Shown: positions 43,265-52,157 of the stretch, one piece after another | Position numbering within the stretch: the first letter of the stretch is position 1 | How the letters are laid out: each line of letters opens with the position of its first letter | Source: Roseibium sp. MMSF_3412 | GTDB lineage: Bacteria > Pseudomonadota > Alphaproteobacteria > Rhizobiales > Stappiaceae | Reading direction: 5' to 3' | Assembly: GCF_030733265.1 (NCBI RefSeq) | Contig: NZ_JASHJI010000004.1 | Location: 1-64,000 of the forward strand | Length of the DNA: 64,000 nt | Program-made: the position numbers and the translations under genes | The notes under the pieces: model-generated | Told to the model about the DNA's origin: nothing | The model's input: only the letters and a program-made list of their open reading frames with translations | The model's database searches: none

Positions 43265-44439
43265 TTTCCGCCCTCCCTCGGTTCAGTTACCCGGCCGCTT
43301 ACCCGCACAATCCGGAACATCAGCGCGACCGGGATGACGCATGCAAACAGGCCCATGCCCAGGACGAGCGATGCCCCGGCTGTGCCCGCCCTTTCGAATA
43401 TCCAGCCGGCCAGGGGCGGACCGGCCGCCATGATTGCGTAGTAGACCGTAAAAAAGATGCCCATGCCAAAGGCGCGGCGCGCAGGAGCCACGGCTTCGCC
43501 TGAAAGGGCCATGATGACCCCGGCCGGTGCCATGCCGACCAGACCAAACAATAGACTTGCGGCAAGACCCGCCCCTGCAATACCAATCAGCCAGAGCGAC
43601 GCGACAGCGCCCGTCATGCACATGATCAGGACGAGATCGCGATGATTGAACCGGTCGACAATCTGACCGCAAACCGCCCCCGAAAAGATCATGATCCAGC
43701 TGGCCACGCTTACCAGTGCCGCGGCTTGCAGAGGCGCATGTCCGAGTTCTTCCAGCATCTGCGGGGCAAAGGAGAGATAAACGACATACCCGGCATTGAA
43801 CACGCCCCAGGCGGTTCCGGCGAGCAGGATCAACTGCCACTCCCGCGCGCTCAACCGATTCGAACTCCCGGCGGCCTGCGTTTTTCTTCCGTCCGGCGCG
43901 CGATAGAGTAGCAACACAGCGGCTGCCGCCACGGCGCAATAAAGTGAAGCGACCACGAAGGGCAGCCGCCAGTCCTGGAGACCGGCGAGCCAGGCATGTC
44001 CGACCTGGCCCATCGCAATGCCGAAGGGCCAACTCATGACGAGAATGCTCATCGCGGTAGAAATCTCGCGGCCTTCAAACCAGTCGGCGACCATTTTCGT
44101 GAAATAGAGCGTTGCAAGCAGAAAGCCCGCCCCCGCGACCAGCCTGCCGAAGCCGATCGTCACGGGACCCGGACCGAAGCCGCTCAGGAGTCCGCCCAGT
44201 GCCAGGGCGCTCAATCCGGCAAAGGCGAGAAAACGATCGGGAAAATACCGGCCCAATACGCCTGCCGGCAATGCCAGGAACAGGCCGGGAACCATGAACA
44301 GGCCAATCAGGAAACCAACTTCGGAGTAATCGATTCCGAACTCTGTGACGAGGTCGCCGCCAACGGAGGCAGCGGTCTGAAACTGAAAGCCGAGTGCAAT
44401 TCGTGCAAAGAAGAGGAGAGCAAGCATCCGCCAGCGCAT
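43261..44439 (-). CDS. Major facilitator superfamily transporter
   Basis: A 392-residue MFS protein with twelve predicted helices. The first cytoplasmic loop motif (PAGVLGRYFPDR) resembles the MFS A-loop. Similar to CynX/NasA-type or oxalate-formate-type carriers; the substrate is not readable. The ATG at 44439 is preferred over an in-frame GTG three codons upstream. Coupled by overlap to the DUF1185 gene, suggesting that the pair takes up and processes one compound. Confidence 0.85.
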   Translation of the reverse strand: MRWRMLALLFFARIALGFQFQTAASVGGDLVTEFGIDYSEVGFLIGLFMVPGLFLALPAGVLGRYFPDRFLAFAGLSALALGGLLSGFGPGPVTIGFGRLVAGAGFLLATLYFTKMVADWFEGREISTAMSILVMSWPFGIAMGQVGHAWLAGLQDWRLPFVVASLYCAVAAAAVLLLYRAPDGRKTQAAGSSNRLSAREWQLILLAGTAWGVFNAGYVVYLSFAPQMLEELGHAPLQAAALVSVASWIMIFSGAVCGQIVDRFNHRDLVLIMCMTGAVASLWLIGIAGAGLAASLLFGLVGMAPAGVIMALSGEAVAPARRAFGMGIFFTVYYAIMAAGPPLAGWIFERAGTAGASLVLGMGLFACVIPVALMFRIVRVSGRVTEPREGGK

Positions 44440-44701
44440 CACGCACACCGCAGGTTCTGTTCGCGGCGGTCATGCGCGGCAGAGCAGGTGCCCCGTTGAG
44501 CCTCGCATCGATCGGTTGAAGATTTGCATGCAGTCATGTGATCCCCCACGCAGACCTTAGGAAGAGACTGCGTTCCCGGGCATCATGCAGATGCAGTAAT
44601 TTCCGCGTGTCCGTGCTGTATTTTCACGATCATCGTTCGGGATTGCGCTCGTTGCCAAGACACCGCAGGATGCACGCAAACAGCCTTGGGGGCGGAAGCG
44701 G

Positions 44702-45514
44702 GTGCAACCGGACACGATTTTGAGTGCGCGTGAACTGGAAATTGCCCAGAGCTATGCGGGCGGGCAGACCTATCACGGGATCGCGGAGCGCCTGCACATC
44801 GCGCCTTCGACCGTACGGACGCATCTCGCCACGATTTACCGCAAGCTGGAAGTGTCCTCCAAGCTGGAGCTTCGCGCCCGGCTTGAGGGCGATGGCGCAC
44901 CGAACGGTTCCCGGACCGATCATGCAGCGGTCATCTCCGAACTGGCACTCAGCCTTGAGGAGGCGATCGGACGCGAAAGGGCATTGAGCGAAGTCCTGCG
45001 GATCATCAGCCGATCACGCGGTGACACCGAAGCCGTGATGGCGGCGATCCTGGGTCACGCTCTGGAGCTGTGCGACGCGGAGTTCGGGATCCTGTTCGAA
45101 TATCACGGCGACCGGCAATTCTCGGCAAGGTTCACCCGCGGCATCCCGCAGAGCTTCCGCAGCTGGCTTGAGGCCCAGGATGTCTTTGCGGTTGGCAACG
45201 CAACCGGTCTGGGACGAATGGAAACGGCGCAGGATGTCGTCAACATCGTCGATGTCCGGGCAGAAGACCTTTACAAAACGGATGATCCGCTGCGCCATGC
45301 AACGGCCGACCTTGGCGGTGCACGTTCCTTTGTCGCAATCCCGATGTTGTCCGGTGACAGTCTGGTTGGTGCCTTTTCCATCTACCGGCAACAGGTCCGG
45401 CCGTTCAACGCACAGGCAACAGCCCTTGCTCACACTTTCGCGGACCAGAGTGTCATTGCGCTCGACAATGCCCGAATGATCAGCGAGTTGAGAACACTCG
45501 GCGGAAAAGCCTGA
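44702..45514 (+). CDS. Regulator with N-terminal LuxR-type HTH and C-terminal GAF domain
   Basis: A 270-residue protein starting with GTG behind GGAAG. Residues 8-62 are a LuxR/GerE-like HTH (LSARELEIAQSYAGGQTYHGIAERLHI-type, then APSTVRTHLATIYRKLEVSS), followed by a helical linker and a GAF domain (about 105-260). The order is reversed relative to most LuxR regulators, whose HTH is at the C-terminus. It has no response-regulator domain. Ligand unknown; adenylate-cyclase-associated GAF proteins with the same order exist. Convergent with uxuA. Confidence 0.85.
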   Translation: MQPDTILSARELEIAQSYAGGQTYHGIAERLHIAPSTVRTHLATIYRKLEVSSKLELRARLEGDGAPNGSRTDHAAVISELALSLEEAIGRERALSEVLRIISRSRGDTEAVMAAILGHALELCDAEFGILFEYHGDRQFSARFTRGIPQSFRSWLEAQDVFAVGNATGLGRMETAQDVVNIVDVRAEDLYKTDDPLRHATADLGGARSFVAIPMLSGDSLVGAFSIYRQQVRPFNAQATALAHTFADQSVIALDNARMISELRTLGGKA

Positions 45515-45547
45515 GGGACCGACCGAATTCGGCGCATAAGCAACGTG

Positions 45548-46768
45548 TCACTCCGCCGCTTCTTTCCGGGCGGCATATTCAAGTCCGGCAATGACGCCGC
45601 GCAATTCGGCGAGCCCTTTCAAGCGCCCGATTGCCGGGTAGCCGGGCTGGGCCCTGCGGGACAGATCGTCCAGAATGTCCTGTCCGTGATCCGGGCGGAA
45701 AGGGATCGAGCTATCGTCCCGGTCGCCTTGTCGGCGGCTTTCTTCCTCCGCGAGCACCGCTGAGATCAACGCCGGCATGTCGACGTCACCGCCAAGATGT
45801 TCCGATTCATGAAATGACCCGAACACCGCGTCGTGCTCCCGTGCGACATTGCGCAGATGCAGGAAATGCACGTGCGCGCCGAGACGCCGCATGATGCCGG
45901 GAAGGTCGTTGTCCGCCCGGGCACCGAGCGATCCGGAGCAAAGGGTGATGCCGTTTGCCGGCAAATCAACCGACGTCACCAGGCGCGTGTAATCGGCCTC
46001 TGTCGACATGATCCGGGGCAGTCCCAGAAGGCTGTAAGGCGGATCGTCCGGGTGACAGCAAAGGCGCAGGCCGAGCGACTGCGCATGCGGCACGACACTT
46101 TCCAGAAACGCCGCCTGGTGAGCACAGAGCGCGGCATGATCATACGGTTCATAAGCCGCCAGGTGCGCCCGGATGTCGTCGAGCGTCAGCTGATCGTTCC
46201 CACCCGGCAATCCGCAAATCACGTTGCTGACAAGCGCAGCCTTGAAGGTGTCGTCCGTTTCCGAGAAACGCCTGCGGGCAGCTTCCGCCACCTCCTCCGG
46301 AAAGTCGGACGCCGCGCCTTGCCGCTTGAGAAGAAAGAGGTCGAACATGGCGAAGTCGACAAGGTCAAATCGCATGCATGTCGCCCGGTTGGATACCTGG
46401 TAGGCCAGATCGGTCCGGGTCCAGTCAAGCAGGGGCATGAAGTTGTAGCAGATTGTCTCAAGACCGGCCTGCGCAAGGTTGGTCAGGCTGGATTTGTAGG
46501 CCTCGACATGATCGCGCCAATTGCCTGTCTGCCTCTTGATGTCCTCGGAAACAGGAAGGCTCTCAACGACGTCCCACTCCATGGGCTGCGGCAGATGGGC
46601 GGTCCGATTCCTGATCTCGGCCTGACGCCCGGCAATCTCTTCAGGCGACCAGACATCTCCCGGCGCTATGTGATGCAGGGCCGTCACGATCCCGCGCGCA
46701 CCCGCCTGCGCAACGTCATCCAGTGCGACCTGATCAGCCGATCCGAACCATCTCCATGTTTCGCGCAA
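45548..46768 (-). CDS. uxuA: Mannonate dehydratase
   Basis: A 406-residue UxuA of the xylose-isomerase-like fold: N-terminal MRETWRWFGSADQV, GLETICYNFMPLLDWTRTDLAY, LRLCCHPDDPPYSLLGLPRI, TLCSGSLGAR, and HFLHLRNV with the metal-binding Cys/His residues. It dehydrates D-mannonate to 2-keto-3-deoxygluconate. The start is a TTG at 46768, seven bases after a perfect GGAGGG, and no in-frame ATG is nearby. It is divergent from the GntR regulator; the TRAP transporter and dehydrogenase on the other side make one catabolic locus. Confidence 0.95.
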   Translation of the reverse strand: MRETWRWFGSADQVALDDVAQAGARGIVTALHHIAPGDVWSPEEIAGRQAEIRNRTAHLPQPMEWDVVESLPVSEDIKRQTGNWRDHVEAYKSSLTNLAQAGLETICYNFMPLLDWTRTDLAYQVSNRATCMRFDLVDFAMFDLFLLKRQGAASDFPEEVAEAARRRFSETDDTFKAALVSNVICGLPGGNDQLTLDDIRAHLAAYEPYDHAALCAHQAAFLESVVPHAQSLGLRLCCHPDDPPYSLLGLPRIMSTEADYTRLVTSVDLPANGITLCSGSLGARADNDLPGIMRRLGAHVHFLHLRNVAREHDAVFGSFHESEHLGGDVDMPALISAVLAEEESRRQGDRDDSSIPFRPDHGQDILDDLSRRAQPGYPAIGRLKGLAELRGVIAGLEYAARKEAAE

Positions 46769-46893
46769 GCCGGTTCCCTCCTATACCGTTGGATGAACAT
46801 GTAACGCATTTTTTGAATGCTTGGCAGCCACTTGTCAAATTATTGTTGACTAGTATGGCAGTATGGCAGATAACCAACCTGGGAGGACTTCTC

Positions 46894-47625
46894 GTGTTGA
46901 ACGAAGTCGGAATCGATACGTGGCTTGACGAGACGCTTGCGATAGCACCGCAGGTGCGGCGCATCCTGCGCGAACGCATCGTCAAGAACGACCTCCCGCC
47001 GGGCAGCAAGCTGTCCGAGGCAGAGATCGCCAAAAGCTATGGCATCAGCCGGCAACCGGTTCGCGAAGCATTCATCAAACTGGCCGAGGAGGGATTGCTC
47101 CTGATCCGGCCGCAACGCAGCACGCTTGTCACCAAGATCGACTACCCGACCGTTCTGCAGTCACGGTTCGTTCGGGAAGCGGTCGAGGCCGACATCGTGC
47201 GATTGCTCGCCCAAAACCCGCAGCCGGCCCTGGTTAAGGAATTGCGGTCGCAATTGCGGCATCAGGCCAAGATCGGAAAGACGTCTTCAGCAGATTTCAT
47301 CAACGAAGATGAGAAGTTTCACCGCACCCTTGCGGAGGCGGCTGGAAAAGACGTTGCCTGGCAATTCGTGGAAGGGTTGAAAAGCCAGATGGACCGGGTC
47401 CGGTTCCTCAGCTTCGAGCTCTTTCCATTTGCCACGCTGATCGATCAGCATAGTGCCATTGTCGATCAGATAGACGCGGGCAACCCGGATGCAGCCTCCC
47501 GGGCCATGCGCAAACATCTGAACGAGATCCTCAAGACTCTGCCCCAGATCATAGAGAGAAATCAGGTCTATTTCGATCGCTGCGAGGATCTGGCGATGGA
47601 TGGATCATCATCCAAACGGGAGTGA
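46894..47625 (+). CDS. GntR-family (FCD-type) regulator of the sugar-acid locus
   Basis: A 243-residue regulator beginning with GTG, seven bases after GGGAGG; the frame runs 57 codons further upstream through the promoter region and is rejected. The GntR winged helix is at about 18-80 (DLPPGSKLSEAEIAKSYGISRQPVREAFIKL), followed by an FCD all-helical effector domain with the metal-site Asp/His residues (NEDEKFHRTLAEAAG, IDQHSAIVDQIDAG). It likely represses uxuA and the TRAP operon until a hexuronate, gulonate or mannonate-type acid binds. Its stop is five bases before the TRAP start. Confidence 0.9.
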   Translation: MLNEVGIDTWLDETLAIAPQVRRILRERIVKNDLPPGSKLSEAEIAKSYGISRQPVREAFIKLAEEGLLLIRPQRSTLVTKIDYPTVLQSRFVREAVEADIVRLLAQNPQPALVKELRSQLRHQAKIGKTSSADFINEDEKFHRTLAEAAGKDVAWQFVEGLKSQMDRVRFLSFELFPFATLIDQHSAIVDQIDAGNPDAASRAMRKHLNEILKTLPQIIERNQVYFDRCEDLAMDGSSSKRE

Positions 47626-47630
47626 GAGTC

Positions 47631-48608
47631 ATGACGTTCAGATTTGGCAACTTTCTCGCCGCCTGCCTCGTGTCACAGCTGGTGACCGGTGCTGCGGTGG
47701 CACAGGACACCACATTTAAACTGGGCCACCTGGCGAATGAACAGAATGCCTGGCACAAGGCAGCGGTCAAATTCGGTGAAGAGCTCTCCACCCTGACCGA
47801 TGGCCGGATTGCGGTTGAAGTCTATCCGAACGAATCGCTTGGCAAGGAAATCGACCTGATCAACGGCATGCAGCTCGGCACGGTCGACATGACGATCACC
47901 GGCGAAAGTCTCCAGAACTGGGCACCGATGGCCGCACTTCTGGCGGTGCCCTATGCCTATGCCTCGACAGAACACATGGACGAGGTCGCCTCGGGAGAGA
48001 TCGGCGATCAGATCGAGGCGCAAATCATAGAGAAGGCTCAGATCCGCCCGATCGCCTATTTTGCGCGCGGTCCGCGCAACCTCACATCGAACCGGGCCAT
48101 CGCGGCGCCCGATCAGCTTGAAGGGCTGAAGATGCGCGTGCCCAACGTCCCGCTTTTCGTGGACGTCTGGAAGTCCCTCGGTGCCGCACCGACGCCGATG
48201 GCCTTCTCGGAAGTGTTCACGAGCCTGCAGAACGGCACCATCGGGGCGCAGGAAAACCCGCTTGCCCTGATCCGGTCCGCCAATTTCAACGAAGTCCAGT
48301 CCCATGTGAACCTGACCCAGCACGTCCGGTCCTGGATCTACCTGACAATCGCCGAATCAACCTGGCAGGGCCTGAGCCCGGAAGACCAGGCACATGTTCT
48401 TGAAGCTGCAAAACGCGCCCAGGAGTTCGAGCGCGGCCTTCTTGAAACCAGCCTTGCCGAGGACCGTGCCTATCTGGAAGAAAACGGCATGACATTTGTC
48501 GAGGTTGACGGTGCGGCCTATGCGGCGGCGGCGAAAGACGCCGTTCTGGCCAACGTCAATGACGAGATCAAACCCATCGTGGAAAACCTCTTCAACAGCC
48601 AGAAGTAA
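47631..48608 (+). CDS. TRAP transporter substrate-binding protein (DctP family)
   Basis: A 325-residue precursor with signal peptide (MTFRFGNFLAACLVSQLVTGAAVA) starting at the ATG at 47631, eight bases after CGGGAG. The mature protein has DctP landmarks: TTFKLGHLANEQNAWHKAAVKF, the substrate-carboxylate Arg in NLTSNRAI-like sequence, MRVPNVPLFVDVWKSLGAAPTPM, and QNGTIGAQENPL. It captures an organic acid for the DctQM permease. Context points to a sugar acid (mannonate, gulonate, idonate or a uronate). Confidence 0.92.
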   Translation: MTFRFGNFLAACLVSQLVTGAAVAQDTTFKLGHLANEQNAWHKAAVKFGEELSTLTDGRIAVEVYPNESLGKEIDLINGMQLGTVDMTITGESLQNWAPMAALLAVPYAYASTEHMDEVASGEIGDQIEAQIIEKAQIRPIAYFARGPRNLTSNRAIAAPDQLEGLKMRVPNVPLFVDVWKSLGAAPTPMAFSEVFTSLQNGTIGAQENPLALIRSANFNEVQSHVNLTQHVRSWIYLTIAESTWQGLSPEDQAHVLEAAKRAQEFERGLLETSLAEDRAYLEENGMTFVEVDGAAYAAAAKDAVLANVNDEIKPIVENLFNSQK

Positions 48609-48671
48609 CTTCCTCCCCTAACTTGCCCGCCGTCCATCCCAGAAGGCGGCGGGCCCTTTCCGGGTCGTTTC

Positions 48672-49169
48672 ATGAAGGTCATCTTGCAAATCTATCGCGG
48701 GCTCGAGCTTTTGTGCCGGGCAGGCGTTCTCATCGCCTTCATGGTGCTGATCATCGCCGTCCTTACCCAGGTTCTGGGCCGCGCGATCGGCGATTCTCCG
48801 GTCTGGACAGAGGAACTCACCCGGTTTGCCCTGATCTACATGACCGCGCTCGGTGTCGGACTTGGACTGATGAGCGGTGATCTCGTGAATGTCGATATTG
48901 TCTGCGACGCCCTGCCCGATCCGTGGCCGCGCATTTTGAACATTGCCGCGTCGCTGGCGACCGCCTTTCTCGCGGCCATTCTCCTGCCCGGAGCCTGGAA
49001 ATACGTTCAAATCGGGTTTCTCCAGAAATCTCCGGCGATGGGCCTGCAAATGTCCTTCATCCATTTCAGCGTGTTTCTGCTGTTTCTTCTGCTTCTTGTT
49101 TTCGCCGTGATGCGCGCCGTTCTCACACTCCTGCACCTTGAACATTCACATTCGAAGCAGGAGGTCTGA
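48672..49169 (+). CDS. TRAP transporter small permease (DctQ)
   Basis: A 165-residue membrane protein with four helices (about 15-38, 55-75, 93-118, 130-155) and the DctQ-family pattern TQVLGRAIGDSPVWTEELTRFALIYMTALG. It forms the membrane complex with DctM. Spacing of 63 bp from dctP and two bases to dctM supports one operon. Confidence 0.9.
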   Translation: MKVILQIYRGLELLCRAGVLIAFMVLIIAVLTQVLGRAIGDSPVWTEELTRFALIYMTALGVGLGLMSGDLVNVDIVCDALPDPWPRILNIAASLATAFLAAILLPGAWKYVQIGFLQKSPAMGLQMSFIHFSVFLLFLLLLVFAVMRAVLTLLHLEHSHSKQEV

Positions 49170-49171
49170 CC

Positions 49172-50449
49172 TTGGAAGTTTTCGTTCTCTTCGCCGTCTT
49201 CATCGGATCGCTCGTGATCGGTATTCCCGTTGCCATCGCCCTCGGACTGTCCTCGCTCAGCTATCTGCTCGTCTCGGGCATTCCGTTCGTGGTCGTGCCG
49301 CAGAAGGTCTACGCCGGTATCGATGTCTTTGTGCTCCTGAGCATTCCCGGCTTCATCCTGGCCGGGAACCTGATGAACAACGGCGGCATCACCGAACGGA
49401 TCATCCGGTTCGCCAATGCGCTGGTCGGCTGGGTCCGGGGCGGCCTGGGGCTGACCAACATCGGTGCTTCCATGCTCTTCGGCGGTATAACCGGTACAGC
49501 GGTCGCGGACGCGGCGTCCATCGGCGGTGTCATGATCCCCGGCATGAAAAAGGCCGGCTACCCCGCTGACTTCTCGGCGGCCGTCACGGCAGCATCTTCC
49601 ACGGTCGGGCCCATAATCCCCCCGAGTGTGCCGATGATCATCGTTGGCGCACTTAGTGGCATTTCCGTCGGCCAGATGTTCATGGCAGGGGCCGTTCCGG
49701 GCTTGCTGATGGGCCTCGCCATGATGATCACCTGTTATGTCATTGCGCGGCGGAACAACTTTCCGCGGGAACCCTGGCGGGGCACCGGCGAACTTTTCCG
49801 TGCCTTCGCCAGTGCCTTCTGGGCAATCGCGATGACAGGCATCATCATCTACGGCCTTCTGAGCGGTATCGCCACGCCGACGGAGACCGCGGTTGTCGCG
49901 AGCGTCTACGCCTTTGTTGTCGGCGCATTTGTCTACCGCGAACTTCCGCTGAAAAAAGTCCCGAAGATCATCGCGGACAGCGCCGTTTCGGCCGCCTCGA
50001 TCCTGGCGCTGGTCGGTCTGGCCAATGTGTTCGGCTGGATCCTCGTCTCGGAGCGGATACCGCAGGCAATCGCAGGGACCGTGCTTTCGATCACCGACAA
50101 TCCCATTCTCGTCGTGCTGATCGTCAACCTGCTCTTGCTCTTTGTCGGCATGTTCATGGAGACGATTGCCGCACTGATCATCCTGTTTGTTCCACTCCTG
50201 TCGCTTGCGCAGGCCGTCGGCATCGAACCACTTCATTTTGCGACCTTCGCCGTCTTGAACCTGATGATCGGACTGACAACGCCTCCGGTCGGAGTGTGCC
50301 TGTTCGTCTGCGCCGGCATTGCCAGGTTGCCACTGTCGCCGGTGGTCAGGGCCATCCTGCCCTTTCTCCTGAGCAACATCATCGTCCTGCTGCTGGTGTC
50401 CTTCGTCCCGGCGCTGGCAACCTGGCTGCCAAATCTCATTTTCGGATAG
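49172..50449 (+). CDS. TRAP transporter large permease (DctM)
   Basis: A 425-residue DctM-family permease with about twelve helices and the family motifs GITGTAVADAASIGGVMIPGM, ASSTVGPIIPPSVPMIIVGAL, and LMIGLTTPPVGVCLF. It carries the substrate across the membrane with sodium. Translation starts with TTG seven bases after GGAGG. It ends eight bases before the dehydrogenase gene. Confidence 0.92.
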   Translation: MEVFVLFAVFIGSLVIGIPVAIALGLSSLSYLLVSGIPFVVVPQKVYAGIDVFVLLSIPGFILAGNLMNNGGITERIIRFANALVGWVRGGLGLTNIGASMLFGGITGTAVADAASIGGVMIPGMKKAGYPADFSAAVTAASSTVGPIIPPSVPMIIVGALSGISVGQMFMAGAVPGLLMGLAMMITCYVIARRNNFPREPWRGTGELFRAFASAFWAIAMTGIIIYGLLSGIATPTETAVVASVYAFVVGAFVYRELPLKKVPKIIADSAVSAASILALVGLANVFGWILVSERIPQAIAGTVLSITDNPILVVLIVNLLLLFVGMFMETIAALIILFVPLLSLAQAVGIEPLHFATFAVLNLMIGLTTPPVGVCLFVCAGIARLPLSPVVRAILPFLLSNIIVLLLVSFVPALATWLPNLIFG

Positions 50450-50457
50450 GACCCGCC

Positions 50458-51513
50458 ATGACATCCCGTGCCTGCGTCCTGCATGGTGTCCGTGACCTGA
50501 GGCTCGAAACCCAACCAGAGCAGCCGACCGGACCCGGCGACGTGAAAATCGCCATCTTGGCCGGCGGCATCTGCGGCTCCGACCTTCATTACTTCGATCA
50601 CGGCGGCTTCGGCCCGGTGCGCGTCAGGGAGCCAATCGCGATGGGGCACGAAGCTGCAGGCCGCGTCGTTGAAACCGGCAACGATGTCGAAACCGTGCAA
50701 ACCGGCGACCTTGTCGCGATCAATCCGAGCCAGCCCTGCGGTCATTGCCTTTACTGCAAGGCAGGCCAAGAAATGCATTGCCTGGAAATGCGGTTCATGG
50801 GGTCCGCCTACCGGTTGCCTCACGAACAGGGCCTCTTCCGCGAACGGGTCGTGGTTCCCGCAAGACAGGTCCACCGTTTCAACCGGACTGTTCCCGTTCG
50901 CGCTGCCGCATGTGCCGAGCCGCTCGCCGTCTGCCTGCATGCGCGCGCGCAGGCGTCTGATCTCAAGGGAAAACGTGTTCTTGTGACGGGGGCCGGACCG
51001 ATCGGTGCCCTGTGTGTTGCTGTCGCCAGGGACGCCGGGGCAGGCGAAATCGTCGCAACGGATCTGCAGGCGGTGCCGCTCAGCATCGCCAGGCAAATGG
51101 GCGCGGACAAGACCGTCAACCTGGCGGAGGAACAAGACGGGCTCGACGCATACAAGGCGGACAAGGGGCAGTTCGACGTCGTGTTTGAATGCTCGGCGGC
51201 GGCTTCGGCAATCCGGGATGCACTGACCTGTCTCAGGCCGCGCGGGACGCTGGTTGCCGTCGGTGTCGCCGGAGATACGCCGATGCCGCTCAACCTGATC
51301 GTGAGCAAGGAAATCGCCTTCAGGGGTACACACCGGTTTCACGCGGAGTTCGCTGACGCTGTCGAGGCGATCAACAGCGGCAGCATTGATGTGACACCGA
51401 TCATCAGCCCTTCTTTCCCGATCGAAATGGCGCGGGATGCGTTCGAGCAGGCCGGAGACCGCGCACATACCATGAAGGTGCACATTCTTTTCAACGGGTT
51501 TTCAGGCCCCTGA
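50458..51513 (+). CDS. Zinc-dependent L-idonate/L-gulonate 5-dehydrogenase-like enzyme
   Basis: A 351-residue medium-chain alcohol dehydrogenase. Catalytic zinc residues lie in GGICGSDLHYF and MGHEAAGRVVETG; the structural-zinc cysteines lie in CGHCLYCKAGQEMHC; the Rossmann motif is VLVTGAGPIGALCVAVARDAG. It resembles IdnD (L-idonate to 5-ketogluconate) and the L-gulonate 5-dehydrogenases that feed fructuronate to UxuB and UxuA. Its place after the TRAP genes and with uxuA favours gulonate or idonate. UxuB itself is not in the window. Confidence 0.85.
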   Translation: MTSRACVLHGVRDLRLETQPEQPTGPGDVKIAILAGGICGSDLHYFDHGGFGPVRVREPIAMGHEAAGRVVETGNDVETVQTGDLVAINPSQPCGHCLYCKAGQEMHCLEMRFMGSAYRLPHEQGLFRERVVVPARQVHRFNRTVPVRAAACAEPLAVCLHARAQASDLKGKRVLVTGAGPIGALCVAVARDAGAGEIVATDLQAVPLSIARQMGADKTVNLAEEQDGLDAYKADKGQFDVVFECSAAASAIRDALTCLRPRGTLVAVGVAGDTPMPLNLIVSKEIAFRGTHRFHAEFADAVEAINSGSIDVTPIISPSFPIEMARDAFEQAGDRAHTMKVHILFNGFSGP

Positions 51514-51668
51514 TCACATTCCCTGCGGTTAACGCGCCCGGGATTTCAGCCGGTGACCCTGCCGGCCACTGGCAAGTTTCCGGAGATGACTTGCAACGCG
51601 CCGTGCCTATACTCTGTTGCGCTCAGCATTGGCGTGAGCCCACGACGGTTTTTTGGGGGGGAGTGAAA

Positions 51669-51965
51669 ATGACCACGGTGATCACAACGCAGCGGGACTT
51701 CCTGGAACATGTGGCCGGCAGACGTCTGGTTCTGGAGGACAGCTGGGTCATCATAACGCCTCAAGGCGGCGTTGAAGGCGTCGGACCGGACCGGAAACCC
51801 ATCACCGGGACCTGGTCCTGGAGCGAAACTTACTATTGCCGATCGATCTTCTACGACGGCAAGAACCTTCCCGAGGACTTCCAGACGGTCACCGTCGATG
51901 GGGACAAGGTGTCGTTTGTGCACGACCGGGGACAGGGCGAGACCGTGACCTGGACGATCACCTGA
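51669..51965 (+). CDS. Small hypothetical protein
   Basis: A 98-residue soluble protein starting MTTVITTQRDFLEHV behind GGGGAG. The pattern ILEDSWVIITPQGGV...ITGTWSWSETYYCRSIFYDGK...VDGDKVSFVHDRG reads as a small beta-barrel like exported DUF995-type proteins, but no signal peptide is visible. The open frame continues 26 codons upstream without support. Function unknown. It stands alone between the dehydrogenase and amidase genes. Confidence 0.65.
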   Translation: MTTVITTQRDFLEHVAGRRLVLEDSWVIITPQGGVEGVGPDRKPITGTWSWSETYYCRSIFYDGKNLPEDFQTVTVDGDKVSFVHDRGQGETVTWTIT

Positions 51966-52157
51966 CGATCGTCGCTGCTCAGGTCGCTGCGAACGTGGTT
52001 GTGCGCTGTACCAAAGAAACACCCCGGATTTCCTGAGACAAAACGCCGTCTCCTTCGCGCATTTGCGGTTCTCGTAAGCCGGTCAGTGATTTGGACCTTC
52101 CCCGGTTGCTGAAAACGGCTACCATCGACTTTCAACGAACAGCAAAGGTGATGGCGA

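Noticed and set aside
46840..46893. Direct repeat AGTATGGCAGTATGGCAG near the uxuA/GntR divergent promoter as GntR operator
   Set aside because: FCD-type GntR proteins bind short palindromes; this is only a direct repeat of 8 bp and may be promoter slippage, so it is not annotated as an operator.
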